A stretch of 47,147 nucleotides of DNA from Bacteroidaceae bacterium (GTDB lineage Bacteria; Bacteroidota; Bacteroidia; Bacteroidales; Bacteroidaceae), in NCBI GenBank assembly GCA_017534815.1, contig JAFXVS010000060.1:1-47147 (forward strand), written 5' to 3'. The position numbers and the translations under genes were made by a program. Position 1 is the first letter of the stretch, and the number at the start of each line of letters is the position of its first letter. The notes beneath the pieces were generated by a model. It did no database searches, had not been told where the DNA came from, and saw only the letters and a program-made list of their open reading frames with translations. Shown in pieces: positions 15,733 through 23,382 of this stretch.

Positions 15733-16598
15733 TTAATATGTACATCCATCTGCTGGAATGGAATTTCGATGCCGGCCTTGCCGAGTTCGCGGTAGATTTT
15801 CTCGGTCGTGTCGAACTTCACCGCCCAGAAGTCGGGGGCTTTCACCCAGATGCGCATCTGGAAGACGATGCTGCTGTTCGACATCGCGGTCATAGGGATG
15901 AAGGGGGCGAAGACACCGCTGCGCATGATGCGCTCGTCCGCCTCGATGATGTCGTTGAGCACGCGGCGCACGTCGTCGGGGTCGGTGCCGTAGGCCACTT
16001 CCACGTCGATGTCAACGCGTCGGGTCGGAGCCTTCGTCGAGTTCTTCAGACTGCCCGTGGCCAGGGGGCCGTTGGGGATGATGATGGTCTGGTTGTCGGG
16101 CGTGCCGAGCACGGTGCTGAATATCTGGATCTCGCGGACGGTGCCGGCAAATCCCTGCGCCTCAATGAAGTCGCCCACCTTGTAGGGCTTGAGCAGCATG
16201 ATGAGCACGCCGCCGGCGAAGTTCTGCAGGGTGCCGCTCAGCGCCATGCCGATGGCGATGCCTGCCGAGGCGAAGACGGCCAGGAACGAGCTGGTGTCCA
16301 CGCCGAGGATGCCGACGATGACCACTGCCAGCAGCACGTTCAGGGAGATGGAGATGAGGCTGTTGAGGAACGACGTGAGGGATGCCTCCACGTTCCGCTT
16401 CTGCGTCACCTTCCTGAGTGCCTTGATGGTGTACTTGATGAGGAACCGTCCGACGATATAGACGATGATGGCCATGAGGACGTTCTTGCCGAACTGCACG
16501 AGATAGTCCATGATGTCGCTCCATGCGATCTGGCTGAAGTCCATTTCCCTGAGTTCCGCCACGATGTCCCGTCCCGTTACGATGCTGTCATTCTCCAT
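15726..16598 (-). CDS. Small-conductance mechanosensitive channel (MscS family)
   Basis: This 290-residue protein relieves osmotic pressure by opening a pore when membrane tension rises. It has an N-terminal region and three transmembrane helices: about residues 32-50 (NVLMAIIVYIVGRFLIKYT), 70-90 (ISISLNVLLAVVIVGILG) and the pore-lining TM3 (FASAGIAIGMALSGTLQNF). The beta domain follows (GDFIEAQGFAGTVREIQIFS and IIIPNGPL), then an alpha-beta C-terminal domain. Its length equals E. coli MscS. It has a clean promoter (16627-16658), with two TGTAA-N3-TTACA palindromes upstream of it. Confidence 0.93.
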   Translation of the reverse strand: MENDSIVTGRDIVAELREMDFSQIAWSDIMDYLVQFGKNVLMAIIVYIVGRFLIKYTIKALRKVTQKRNVEASLTSFLNSLISISLNVLLAVVIVGILGVDTSSFLAVFASAGIAIGMALSGTLQNFAGGVLIMLLKPYKVGDFIEAQGFAGTVREIQIFSTVLGTPDNQTIIIPNGPLATGSLKNSTKAPTRRVDIDVEVAYGTDPDDVRRVLNDIIEADERIMRSGVFAPFIPMTAMSNSSIVFQMRIWVKAPDFWAVKFDTTEKIYRELGKAGIEIPFQQMDVHIKK

Positions 16599-16626
16599 AA
16601 TCTTTCTTGCCTTAAAAATTCGGCTG

Positions 16627-16658
16627 CAAAGTTACGGATAACTACGGGAAAAAACAAA
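16627..16658 (-). promoter_or_regulatory. Promoter for the mscS-like gene
   Basis: On the minus strand, TTTG (16655-16658), 20 bp, then TAACTTTG (16627-16634). This matches the consensus well. Confidence 0.8.
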
Positions 16659-16677
16659 TATAATATGTATAATGTGG
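16659..16677 (-). repeat. ACACATTAT-type AT-rich motif (variant)
   Basis: The minus strand reads CCACATTATACATATTATA, a variant of the recurrent motif. It lies directly upstream of the mscS -33 box. Confidence 0.3.
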
Positions 16678-16682
16678 AACCT

Positions 16683-16736
16683 TGTAACGATTACAGAGCT
16701 CAGGATTGCTGGATGGGGTGCCTTGTAAGCGTTACA
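16683..16736. promoter_or_regulatory. Two TGTAA-N3-TTACA palindromes, candidate operator
   Basis: TGTAACGATTACA (16683-16695) and TGTAAGCGTTACA (16724-16736) sit in matching contexts (CCTTGTAA...TTACAGAG) with centres 41 bp apart, about four helical turns. They lie between the divergent mscS and lysS promoters. The rest of the 305-bp gap (16599-16903) holds the two promoters and no gene. Confidence 0.5.
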
Positions 16737-16866
16737 GAGTGGCAAACAAGATAGAATCTGGCACATCAAAACATCCGAAACTTGATTTTTTCTTTATTTT
16801 CCCTTCTGCCCGGCAGGGGCATTGAGAATAATCGGGAAATTGTTTTCTCGTTTGAGAAGAAATGCG

Positions 16867-16874
16867 TAACTTTG
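16867..16874 (+). promoter_or_regulatory. -7 box of the lysS promoter
   Basis: TAACTTTG, 29 bp before the ATG at 16904. An ATG at 16862 in frame with lysS overlaps this element and is therefore not a usable start. Confidence 0.65.
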
Positions 16875-16903
16875 CAGTCAAAATCAATATAGTGGAAAGA
16901 AAC

Positions 16904-18664
16904 ATGAATGTACTCGAACTTTCGGAACAGGAGATGAACCGCAGGGCGAATCTCCAGGCATTGAAGGATATGGGCATCGAGCCGTATCCGGCAGCGGAGT
17001 ATCCAACTGACGCTTTTTCAACGGAAATCATAGCGAATTTCAAGGACCCACAGGTGGACGAGGAGGGGAACCCGACGGAGCCGCTGAGGGAGGTGTGCAT
17101 AGCGGGCCGCATGATGAGCCGCCGCGTGATGGGCAAGGCGAGTTTTGTGGAGCTGCAGGACTCGAAGGGCAGGATTCAGGTGTATGTGAAACGCGACGAG
17201 ATCTGTCCGGAGGAGAACAAGGACCTGTATAACGTGGTGTTCAAGAAGTTGCTGGACTTGGGCGACTTCATCGGCGTGAAGGGCTTTGTGTTCCGCACGC
17301 AGACGGGCGAGATCAGTGTGCACGCGAAGTCGCTGACAGTGTTGGCGAAGAGCCTGAAGCCGCTGCCGGTGGTGAAGGAGGCTGACGGGCAGGTGTTCGA
17401 CGCGTTTGAGGATCCGGAGCTGAGGTATCGTCAGCGGTATGTGGACCTGATTGTGAACAACGGGGTGAAGGAGACGTTCCTGAAGCGGGCGACCATCTTG
17501 CGCACGATGCGCCAGGTGTTTGACGAGGCTGGTTTCACGGAGGTGGAGACGCCGATCCTGCAGCAGATTGCGGGTGGCGCGACGGCGCGTCCGTTCATCA
17601 CGCATCATAATGCGCTGAATGTGGACCTGTATCTGCGCATCGCGACGGAGCTGTACCTGAAGCGTCTGATCGTGGGCGGTTTCGAGGGTGTGTATGAGAT
17701 CGGCAGGAACTTCCGCAACGAGGGTATGGACCGGAGCCACAACCCGGAGTTCACGTGCATGGAGCTGTATGTGGCTTATAAGGATTATAACTGGATGATG
17801 TCGTTCACGGAGCAGCTGCTGGAGCGTATCTGCGTGGCGGTGAACGGCTCGACGGAGGTGAAGATTGGCGAGGAGGTGGTGAGCTTCAAGGCTCCGTATC
17901 GCCGTCTGCCCATCTTGGATGCCATCAAGGAGAAGACGGGCTTCGACTGCGAGGGCAAGTCGGAGGAGGACATCCGCGCGTTCTGCCTGCAGAAGGGGAT
18001 GGAAGTGGATGAGACGATGGGCAAGGGCAAGCTGATTGATGAACTCTTTGGTGAGTTCTGCGAGGGCTCCTTCATCCAGCCGACGTTCATCACGGACTAT
18101 CCTGTGGAGATGTCGCCGCTGACGAAGATGCACCGCTCGAAGCCGGGACTGACGGAGCGCTTCGAACTGATGGTCAATGGCAAGGAGCTGGCGAACGCGT
18201 ACTCGGAGCTGAACGACCCGATTGATCAGGAGGAGCGTTTCGTGGAGCAGATGAAGTTGGCGGACAAGGGCGACGACGAGGCGATGGTGATTGACCACGA
18301 CTTCCTGCGTGCCCTGCAGTATGGCATGCCTCCGACGTCAGGCATCGGCATCGGCATCGACCGTCTTGCCATCCTGATGACAGGTCAGCCCACCATTCAG
18401 GAGGTGCTCCTGTTCCCGACCATGAAGCCTGAGAAGAAGGCTCCGCGTGACAGTGCTGACAAGTTTGTGGCGCTGGGCTTCTCGGAGGACATCGTGCCCG
18501 TGCTCTACAAGGTGGGCTACAACCTGGTTTCTGACCTGGAGGGCGGCAACGCGCAGAAGATTCAGCAGCAGATTGGCGAGGTGCTGAAGAAGTATAAGCT
18601 GGAGATTCAGAAGCCGACGGTGGACGAACTGAACGCTATCATCAGTAAAGTTAAAAGCGAATAG
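16904..18664 (+). CDS. lysS: Lysine-tRNA ligase, class II
   Basis: With the ATG at 16904 this is a 586-residue class II LysRS. The OB-fold anticodon-binding domain (about 50-170) includes [20 protein letters not shown]. The catalytic domain has motif 2 ([20 protein letters not shown]) and motif 3 ([15 protein letters not shown]). A longer frame from 16862 is rejected because it overlaps the -7 box. About 75 residues follow motif 3; E. coli LysS ends soon after this point, so the segment ([20 protein letters not shown] and on) is an extension that looks like a small helical, helix-hairpin-helix-like domain. It is the first gene of lysS-gpsA-pgi-flavodiiron. Confidence 0.95.
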   Translation: MNVLELSEQEMNRRANLQALKDMGIEPYPAAEYPTDAFSTEIIANFKDPQVDEEGNPTEPLREVCIAGRMMSRRVMGKASFVELQDSKGRIQVYVKRDEICPEENKDLYNVVFKKLLDLGDFIGVKGFVFRTQTGEISVHAKSLTVLAKSLKPLPVVKEADGQVFDAFEDPELRYRQRYVDLIVNNGVKETFLKRATILRTMRQVFDEAGFTEVETPILQQIAGGATARPFITHHNALNVDLYLRIATELYLKRLIVGGFEGVYEIGRNFRNEGMDRSHNPEFTCMELYVAYKDYNWMMSFTEQLLERICVAVNGSTEVKIGEEVVSFKAPYRRLPILDAIKEKTGFDCEGKSEEDIRAFCLQKGMEVDETMGKGKLIDELFGEFCEGSFIQPTFITDYPVEMSPLTKMHRSKPGLTERFELMVNGKELANAYSELNDPIDQEERFVEQMKLADKGDDEAMVIDHDFLRALQYGMPPTSGIGIGIDRLAILMTGQPTIQEVLLFPTMKPEKKAPRDSADKFVALGFSEDIVPVLYKVGYNLVSDLEGGNAQKIQQQIGEVLKKYKLEIQKPTVDELNAIISKVKSE

Positions 18665-18666
18665 TT

Positions 18667-19668
18667 ATGCAGTTTCAATCTTGTGGCAGAGTGGCAATCC
18701 TGGGTGGCGGCAGCTGGGCGACAGCTATCGCGAAGATTGTCATGCACCACGAAGAACATATCACTTGGTACATGCGCAGGGATGACCGCATCGAGGACTT
18801 CAAACGCATGCACCACAACCCTGCCTACCTGACAGGCCTGCACTTCGACGTGGACAGGATCACGTTCTCGAGCGACATCAACGAGGTGGTGAAGAACAAC
18901 GACACGCTCATCTTCGTCATCCCGTCGCCCTACATCAAGAACCATCTGAAGAAGCTGAAGGCGAACATGAGGGAGAAGATGATCGTGACGGCCATCAAAG
19001 GCATCGTGCCCGAGGAGAGCCTGACGGTGAGCCGCTACTTCGAGCGGCAATACCACGTGCCGGAGGAGCAGGTGGCGTGCATCGGCGGACCGAGCCATGC
19101 GGAGGAAGTGGCGCTGGATCGTCTGTGCTACCTGACCATCGGCTGCCGCGACCTGGAGAATGCGCAGGTGGTGGCTGATCTGCTGGCGAACAAGTATGTG
19201 AAGACCAACGTGTCGCTCGACATCGAGGGCATCGAATACTCGTCGGTGCTGAAGAATGTCTATGCCATCGCCGCCGGCATCTGCCACGGGCTGAAGTGGG
19301 GCGACAACTTCCAGGCGGTGCTGGTGTCGAACGCCCTGCAGGAGATGAAGCGATTTCTGAAGGCCGTGCAGCCCGAGGACCGTCATGTGAGCGACTCGGC
19401 CTATCTGGGCGACCTGCTCGTGACGATGTACTCGAACTTCTCCCGCAACCGCGTCTTCGGCACGATGATCGGTCAGGGCTATTCGGTGAAGACGGCGCAA
19501 CTCGAGATGGAAATGATTGCGGAGGGCTACTACGGCACCAACTGCATGAAGATCCTCAACAAGCGTTATCACGTCAACATGCCCATCCTCGACGCCGTCT
19601 ATAACATCCTCTACGAGAAAATCTCTCCATCGGTGGAGATCAAGATATTGAGTGACTCGCTGAGATAA
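18667..19668 (+). CDS. gpsA: Glycerol-3-phosphate dehydrogenase [NAD(P)+]
   Basis: This 333-residue enzyme reduces dihydroxyacetone phosphate to sn-glycerol-3-phosphate for phospholipid synthesis. The N-terminal Rossmann fold carries VAILGGGSWATAIAKI; ACIGGPSHAEEVA follows, and the C-terminal helical domain has the catalytic lysine region EYSSVLKNVYAIAAGICHG and a TMYSNFSRNRVFG segment. Length is typical. The start codon is two bases after the lysS stop, so the two genes are cotranscribed. Confidence 0.95.
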   Translation: MQFQSCGRVAILGGGSWATAIAKIVMHHEEHITWYMRRDDRIEDFKRMHHNPAYLTGLHFDVDRITFSSDINEVVKNNDTLIFVIPSPYIKNHLKKLKANMREKMIVTAIKGIVPEESLTVSRYFERQYHVPEEQVACIGGPSHAEEVALDRLCYLTIGCRDLENAQVVADLLANKYVKTNVSLDIEGIEYSSVLKNVYAIAAGICHGLKWGDNFQAVLVSNALQEMKRFLKAVQPEDRHVSDSAYLGDLLVTMYSNFSRNRVFGTMIGQGYSVKTAQLEMEMIAEGYYGTNCMKILNKRYHVNMPILDAVYNILYEKISPSVEIKILSDSLR

Positions 19669-19706
19669 GACGCTAAGGACACTAAGGACTCTAAGGACAT
19701 TAAAGA
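19669..19706 (+). repeat. CTAAGGACA short tandem repeats
   Basis: Four near-identical units (GACGCTAAG, GACACTAAG, GACTCTAAG, GACATTAAA) fill most of the 60-bp gap between gpsA and pgi. The sequence is of the same simple-repeat style as other intra-operon gaps here. Confidence 0.5.
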
Positions 19707-19728
19707 ACTACAAAATACCAAAACAACT

Positions 19729-21063
19729 ATGAAAATTGACATTACAAAGGCTGCCTCGTTTGTGAAGGCAGATGCGATTGAGGCGCTGAAACCTCAGGTG
19801 AAAGCTGCTCAGGAAGCCCTTGAGCAGGGTACATGTGCTGGTAACGATTTCCTCGGATGGATGCATCTCCCAAGTTCCATCACACCCGAGTTCATCGCAG
19901 AACTGAACGCTACGGCCAAGGTGCTGCAGGACAACTGCGAGGCTGTGGTGGTGGCTGGCATCGGCGGTTCCTATCTGGGTGCCCGCATGGTGATTGACGC
20001 GCTGTCCAACACCTTCGGCTGGCTGAAGCCATCGAAAATGCCACGCATCCTCTTCGCCGGCAACAATATCGGCGAGGACTATCTGTCGGAGATGATCGAC
20101 TATCTGAAGGGCGTGAAGTTCGGCGTCATCAACATCTCGAAGTCCGGCACAACGACCGAGACCGCCATCACGTTCCGCCTGCTGAAGAAGATGTGTGAGG
20201 ATCAGCGTGGTAAGGAAGAGGCTAAGAAGGTCATCGTCGCCATCACCGACGCCAAGAAGGGTGCTGCCCGCACGACGGCTGACAAGGAAGGCTACAAGTC
20301 CTTCATCATCCCTGACAACGTGGGTGGCCGTTTCTCTGTGCTCACTCCAGTGGGTCTGTTGCCCATCGCTGTGGCAGGCTTCGACATCGCCGCCCTCGTC
20401 AAGGGTGCGCAGGATATGGAGAAGCAGTGCGACCTCAACGCTCCATGCGAAGAGAATCCTGCAGCCATCTATGCAGCCATCCGCAATGCCATCTACCAGA
20501 GCGGCAAGAAGATTGAAATCATGGCGAACTATCAGCCAAAACTCCATAACCTCGGCGAATGGTGGAAGCAGCTCTACGGCGAGAGCGAGGGCAAGGACGG
20601 CAAGGGCATCTTCCCGGCATCCGTGGATCTCACCACCGACCTCCACTCAATGGGTCAGTGGATTCAGGACGGCGAGCGCACCATCTTCGAGACCGTCATC
20701 TCAGTGGAGAAGCCCAACACCACGTTGGCCGTTCCATCCGACGAGGAGAACCTTGACGGTCTGAACTTCCTCGCAGGCAAGCGCATCGACGAGGTGAACA
20801 AGATGGCAGAACTCGGCACCCAGCTCGCTCACGTGGACGGAGGCGTGCCCAACATCAAGATCAGCATCGAGAAACTGGACGAGTACAACATCGGTCAGCT
20901 CATTTACTTCTTCGAGAAGGGCTGCGGCATCTCTGGTCTCATCCTCGGCGTCAATCCGTTCAACCAGCCCGGCGTGGAGGCCTACAAGAAGAACATGTTC
21001 GCCCTCCTCAACAAGCCCGGCTACGAGGCAGAGAGCAAGGCCATCCAAGAAAGGCTGAAGTAA
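19729..21063 (+). CDS. pgi: Glucose-6-phosphate isomerase
   Basis: This 444-residue enzyme interconverts glucose-6-phosphate and fructose-6-phosphate. It belongs to the shorter bacterial PGI type (about 445 residues). Visible family parts are the sugar-phosphate-binding [35 protein letters not shown], the [20 protein letters not shown] region, and the C-terminal signature around [20 protein letters not shown] with the closing LLNKPGYE. It follows gpsA by 60 bp in the same direction. Confidence 0.96.
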   Translation: MKIDITKAASFVKADAIEALKPQVKAAQEALEQGTCAGNDFLGWMHLPSSITPEFIAELNATAKVLQDNCEAVVVAGIGGSYLGARMVIDALSNTFGWLKPSKMPRILFAGNNIGEDYLSEMIDYLKGVKFGVINISKSGTTTETAITFRLLKKMCEDQRGKEEAKKVIVAITDAKKGAARTTADKEGYKSFIIPDNVGGRFSVLTPVGLLPIAVAGFDIAALVKGAQDMEKQCDLNAPCEENPAAIYAAIRNAIYQSGKKIEIMANYQPKLHNLGEWWKQLYGESEGKDGKGIFPASVDLTTDLHSMGQWIQDGERTIFETVISVEKPNTTLAVPSDEENLDGLNFLAGKRIDEVNKMAELGTQLAHVDGGVPNIKISIEKLDEYNIGQLIYFFEKGCGISGLILGVNPFNQPGVEAYKKNMFALLNKPGYEAESKAIQERLK

Positions 21064-21080
21064 CACATTATAAATATATA
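21063..21080 (+). repeat. ACACATTAT-type AT-rich motif before the flavodiiron gene
   Basis: ACACATTATAAATATATA begins at the last base of the pgi stop and ends 5 bp before the flavodiiron ATG. It is nearly identical to the motif ahead of the lipoprotein gene at 46300. Confidence 0.4.
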
Positions 21081-21085
21081 AGGAA

Positions 21086-22270
21086 ATGAAATACGATATG
21101 ATTGCACCTGGTGTGACCTACATCGGTGTGGACGACCTCGACATAGACCTCTTCGAAGGACAGTACGAAGTGCCACTCGGCATGTCCTACAACTCCTACC
21201 TGATTGACGACGAGAAGGTCGCCATCATGGACACGGTGGATGCCCGCAAGACCGAGGAATGGGTGAAGAACCTTGAGACGGCTCTGAACGGCAAGACCCC
21301 TGACTATCTGATTGTGCAGCACCTCGAACCCGACCACGGCGGCAGCGTGCAGTACATCATGGAGAAGTATCCCACGATGACGGCTGTGTGCTCGCAGAAG
21401 GCTGTGGCGATGTTCAAGCGCTTCTTCGAAACCGATTTCAGCGCCCGCATTCAGGTGGTGAAGGAGGGTGAGACCCTCTCGCTGGGTGAGCATACCCTGC
21501 AGTTCTTCATGGCGCCCATGGTGCACTGGCCTGAGGTGATGGTGACCTACGACCAGAAGACGAAGATCCTCTTTGCTGCCGACGGCTTCGGAAAGTTCGG
21601 CGCACTCTCTCGTGAGGAAGAAGACGATGAGGGTTGGGCTTGTGAGGCTCGCCGCTACTACTTCAACATCGTCGGCAAGTACGGCGCAATGGTGCAGAAC
21701 CTTCTGAAGAAAGCTGCCACGCTCGACATCCAGATGATTTGTCCGCTGCATGGTCCAGTCCTCAGCGAAGACCTCGGCTACTACATCGACCTCTACGACA
21801 CATGGAGCAAGTACGAGCCAGAGAACGAGGGCATCTTCATCGCCTACTGCTCGCTGCATGGCAACACTGCCAAGGCTGCGCTGGCGTTGGCTGACATCCT
21901 CCGTGAGAAGAGCGAAGTGAAGGTTTCCACCTCCGACATCGCCCGTGATGACCTACATGAAGCTGTGGAAGATGCCTTCCGCTATGACCGCATGGTGCTC
22001 TGCGCTCCTACATACGATGGTGGCATCATGCCCATCATGGATGACTTCATCAACCACCTCCGCATCAAGACCTACCAGAATCGCAAGGTCGCCTTTGTCG
22101 AGAACGGCACTTGGGCACCTGCGTCTGGCAAGAAGATGCGCGAACAGATGGAGGCGATGAAGAACATCACCATCATCGAGCCTATCGTCACAATTGAATC
22201 TACCGTCAAGGCCAAGACCATCGAAGACCTCAAGGTGCTGGCCGACGCTCTACTTACTCATAATGTCTGA
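21086..22270 (+). CDS. Class A flavodiiron protein
   Basis: This 394-residue protein reduces oxygen to water and/or nitric oxide to nitrous oxide, protecting an anaerobe. Residues about 1-250 form a metallo-beta-lactamase-like diiron domain with the ligand set HLEPDHGG (His79, Glu81, Asp83, His84), then VHWPEVMVTY and a further ligand Asp in FAADGFGKFG. Residues about 252-394 form a flavodoxin domain with the FMN phosphate loop YCSLHGNTAKAALALA and a CAPTYDGGIMPIMDDF loop. No rubredoxin or flavin reductase domain is fused, so it is class A. It is the last gene of the lysS-pgi run and overlaps the convergent lipoprotein gene by 17 bp. Confidence 0.93.
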   Translation: MKYDMIAPGVTYIGVDDLDIDLFEGQYEVPLGMSYNSYLIDDEKVAIMDTVDARKTEEWVKNLETALNGKTPDYLIVQHLEPDHGGSVQYIMEKYPTMTAVCSQKAVAMFKRFFETDFSARIQVVKEGETLSLGEHTLQFFMAPMVHWPEVMVTYDQKTKILFAADGFGKFGALSREEEDDEGWACEARRYYFNIVGKYGAMVQNLLKKAATLDIQMICPLHGPVLSEDLGYYIDLYDTWSKYEPENEGIFIAYCSLHGNTAKAALALADILREKSEVKVSTSDIARDDLHEAVEDAFRYDRMVLCAPTYDGGIMPIMDDFINHLRIKTYQNRKVAFVENGTWAPASGKKMREQMEAMKNITIIEPIVTIESTVKAKTIEDLKVLADALLTHNV

Positions 22271-23000
22271 TTCTGACATCAATGCCATCAGCCTTCAAAG
22301 AAGAGGGTAGGGTGCTCACGTCCGTCTGCCCAAAGTGGTAAGGGAAAAGCACCTTTGGCTTGATAATACGAGCAGCTTTGATGAGTTGCTCAGGAGTCAT
22401 GGTATATGGCTGGTTGCAAGGCAGGAACGCAATGTCAATGTCTTGTATGCCAGCCATTTCTGGTATATCCTCCGTGTCGCCGGCAATGTAGATGCGCAAG
22501 CCGTCGAGGTCAAGGATATAACCATTGTCACGATCCTTGGGATGGAACTGCGTACGTCCCTCTGTGATGTTGTAAGCAGGCACAGCATCCACCTTGATGC
22601 CAAAGTCCAAATCCTGCTTATCCCCATTCTTCATCTTCAGTCCATAGCCCTGCATCTCAGCGCACCTCTGGTTGGTGATGAAGCGAGTGCCCACCTTCGT
22701 CAGCTGCTTGATGGCCTCCTTGTCATAGTGGTCACCATGCTCGTGAGTCACGAAGATGAAGTCTGCCTGAGGAATGCTCGTGTAGTCAATGGTTTTGCTG
22801 CCCAACTGACGCACAGGGTCGATGTACAACTCCATATTGTCATACTGGATGCGGATGCTGGAATGTACCAGCGCATAAATATTCACTTTCTTACCGCTTT
22901 TGGTCTTGAAATTGTCCACCTCAAACTGTTGTGGAGCCTGACTGCATGCCGAGGAGAAAACGCCCAGCATTGCGAAGATAAATGCAATAGCCTTGTTCAT
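22254..23000 (-). CDS. Metallo-beta-lactamase-fold lipoprotein (UlaG-like)
   Basis: The ATG at 23000 (minus) gives 248 residues starting MNKAIAFIFAMLGVFSSACS, a lipoprotein signal with lipobox SSAC. The mature part is a UlaG-like metallo-hydrolase fold: DFIFVTHEHGDHYD metal-binding motif, an IAGDTEDIPE metal-bridging Asp region, and a late FPYHFGQTD His. The substrate is unknown. A frame 10 codons longer starts at a TTG inside a CAAAGTAA element (minus TTACTTTG, a probable -7 box at 23028-23035), so it is rejected. Its 3' end overlaps the flavodiiron gene by 17 bp, tail to tail. Confidence 0.85.
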   Translation of the reverse strand: MNKAIAFIFAMLGVFSSACSQAPQQFEVDNFKTKSGKKVNIYALVHSSIRIQYDNMELYIDPVRQLGSKTIDYTSIPQADFIFVTHEHGDHYDKEAIKQLTKVGTRFITNQRCAEMQGYGLKMKNGDKQDLDFGIKVDAVPAYNITEGRTQFHPKDRDNGYILDLDGLRIYIAGDTEDIPEMAGIQDIDIAFLPCNQPYTMTPEQLIKAARIIKPKVLFPYHFGQTDVSTLPSSLKADGIDVRIRHYE

Positions 23001-23124
23001 GTTTGTAAAAGATTTGAATTTGTGTTGCAAAGTAACGAAAAATAAACGAAACCACCATCAAGAACACCAGAGTTTCTATTCCCATCCACTCAAAATTTTC
23101 CAAAGTCTGATTCAAAACTCAAAA

Positions 23125-23152
23125 AAAGATGCCGACCGAAGTCGACATCTTT
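23125..23152 (-). terminator. Terminator downstream of tRNA-Val
   Basis: The hairpin AAAGATG-C-CGAC (23125-23136), loop CGAA, GTCG-A-CATCTTT (23141-23152) has one C/A mismatch. On the minus strand it is followed by a T run (plus-strand A run at 23121-23127). Confidence 0.75.
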
Positions 23153-23204
23153 CCCCCTTAATTACTTGCTTATGAAATGAAAAACAGATCATTCTGAACG
23201 TAGG

Positions 23205-23279
23205 TAGGGACGATCGGGTTCGAACCGATGACCTCTGCAATGTGACTGCAGCGCTCTAAACCAGCTGGGCTACGCCCCT
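23205..23279 (-). tRNA. tRNA-Val (anticodon CAC)
   Basis: The minus strand folds as a cloverleaf: acceptor AGGGGCG with CGTCCCT, anticodon stem CTGCA/TGCAG with loop GTCACAT (anticodon CAC after U33), and T arm ATCGG-TTCGAAC-CCGAT. CAC reads GUG, so the call is valine. The D stem GCCC/GAGC has one C12-A23 mismatch. The discriminator is A and CCA is not encoded. A promoter lies at 23299-23330 and a terminator at 23125-23152. Confidence 0.9.
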
Positions 23280-23298
23280 GTCCTCATCATTTCGGGTA

Positions 23299-23330
23299 CA
23301 AAGGTAGTGATTGTTTTCGATACCCGCAAA
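23299..23330 (-). promoter_or_regulatory. Promoter for tRNA-Val
   Basis: On the minus strand, TTTG (23327-23330), 20 bp, then TACCTTTG (23299-23306). This is a perfect consensus match. Confidence 0.85.
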
Positions 23331-23382
23331 CTTTTGGGGCAGTTTTTTTGTTTTTCCTGACGAATAGTTGGGATTCCTGCCG

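Noticed and set aside
15738-16754. 338-residue plus-strand ORF opposite the MscS gene
   Set aside because: Antisense shadow rich in His/Asp/Val; the minus-strand MscS frame has full family motifs, and the ORF crosses the mscS promoter.
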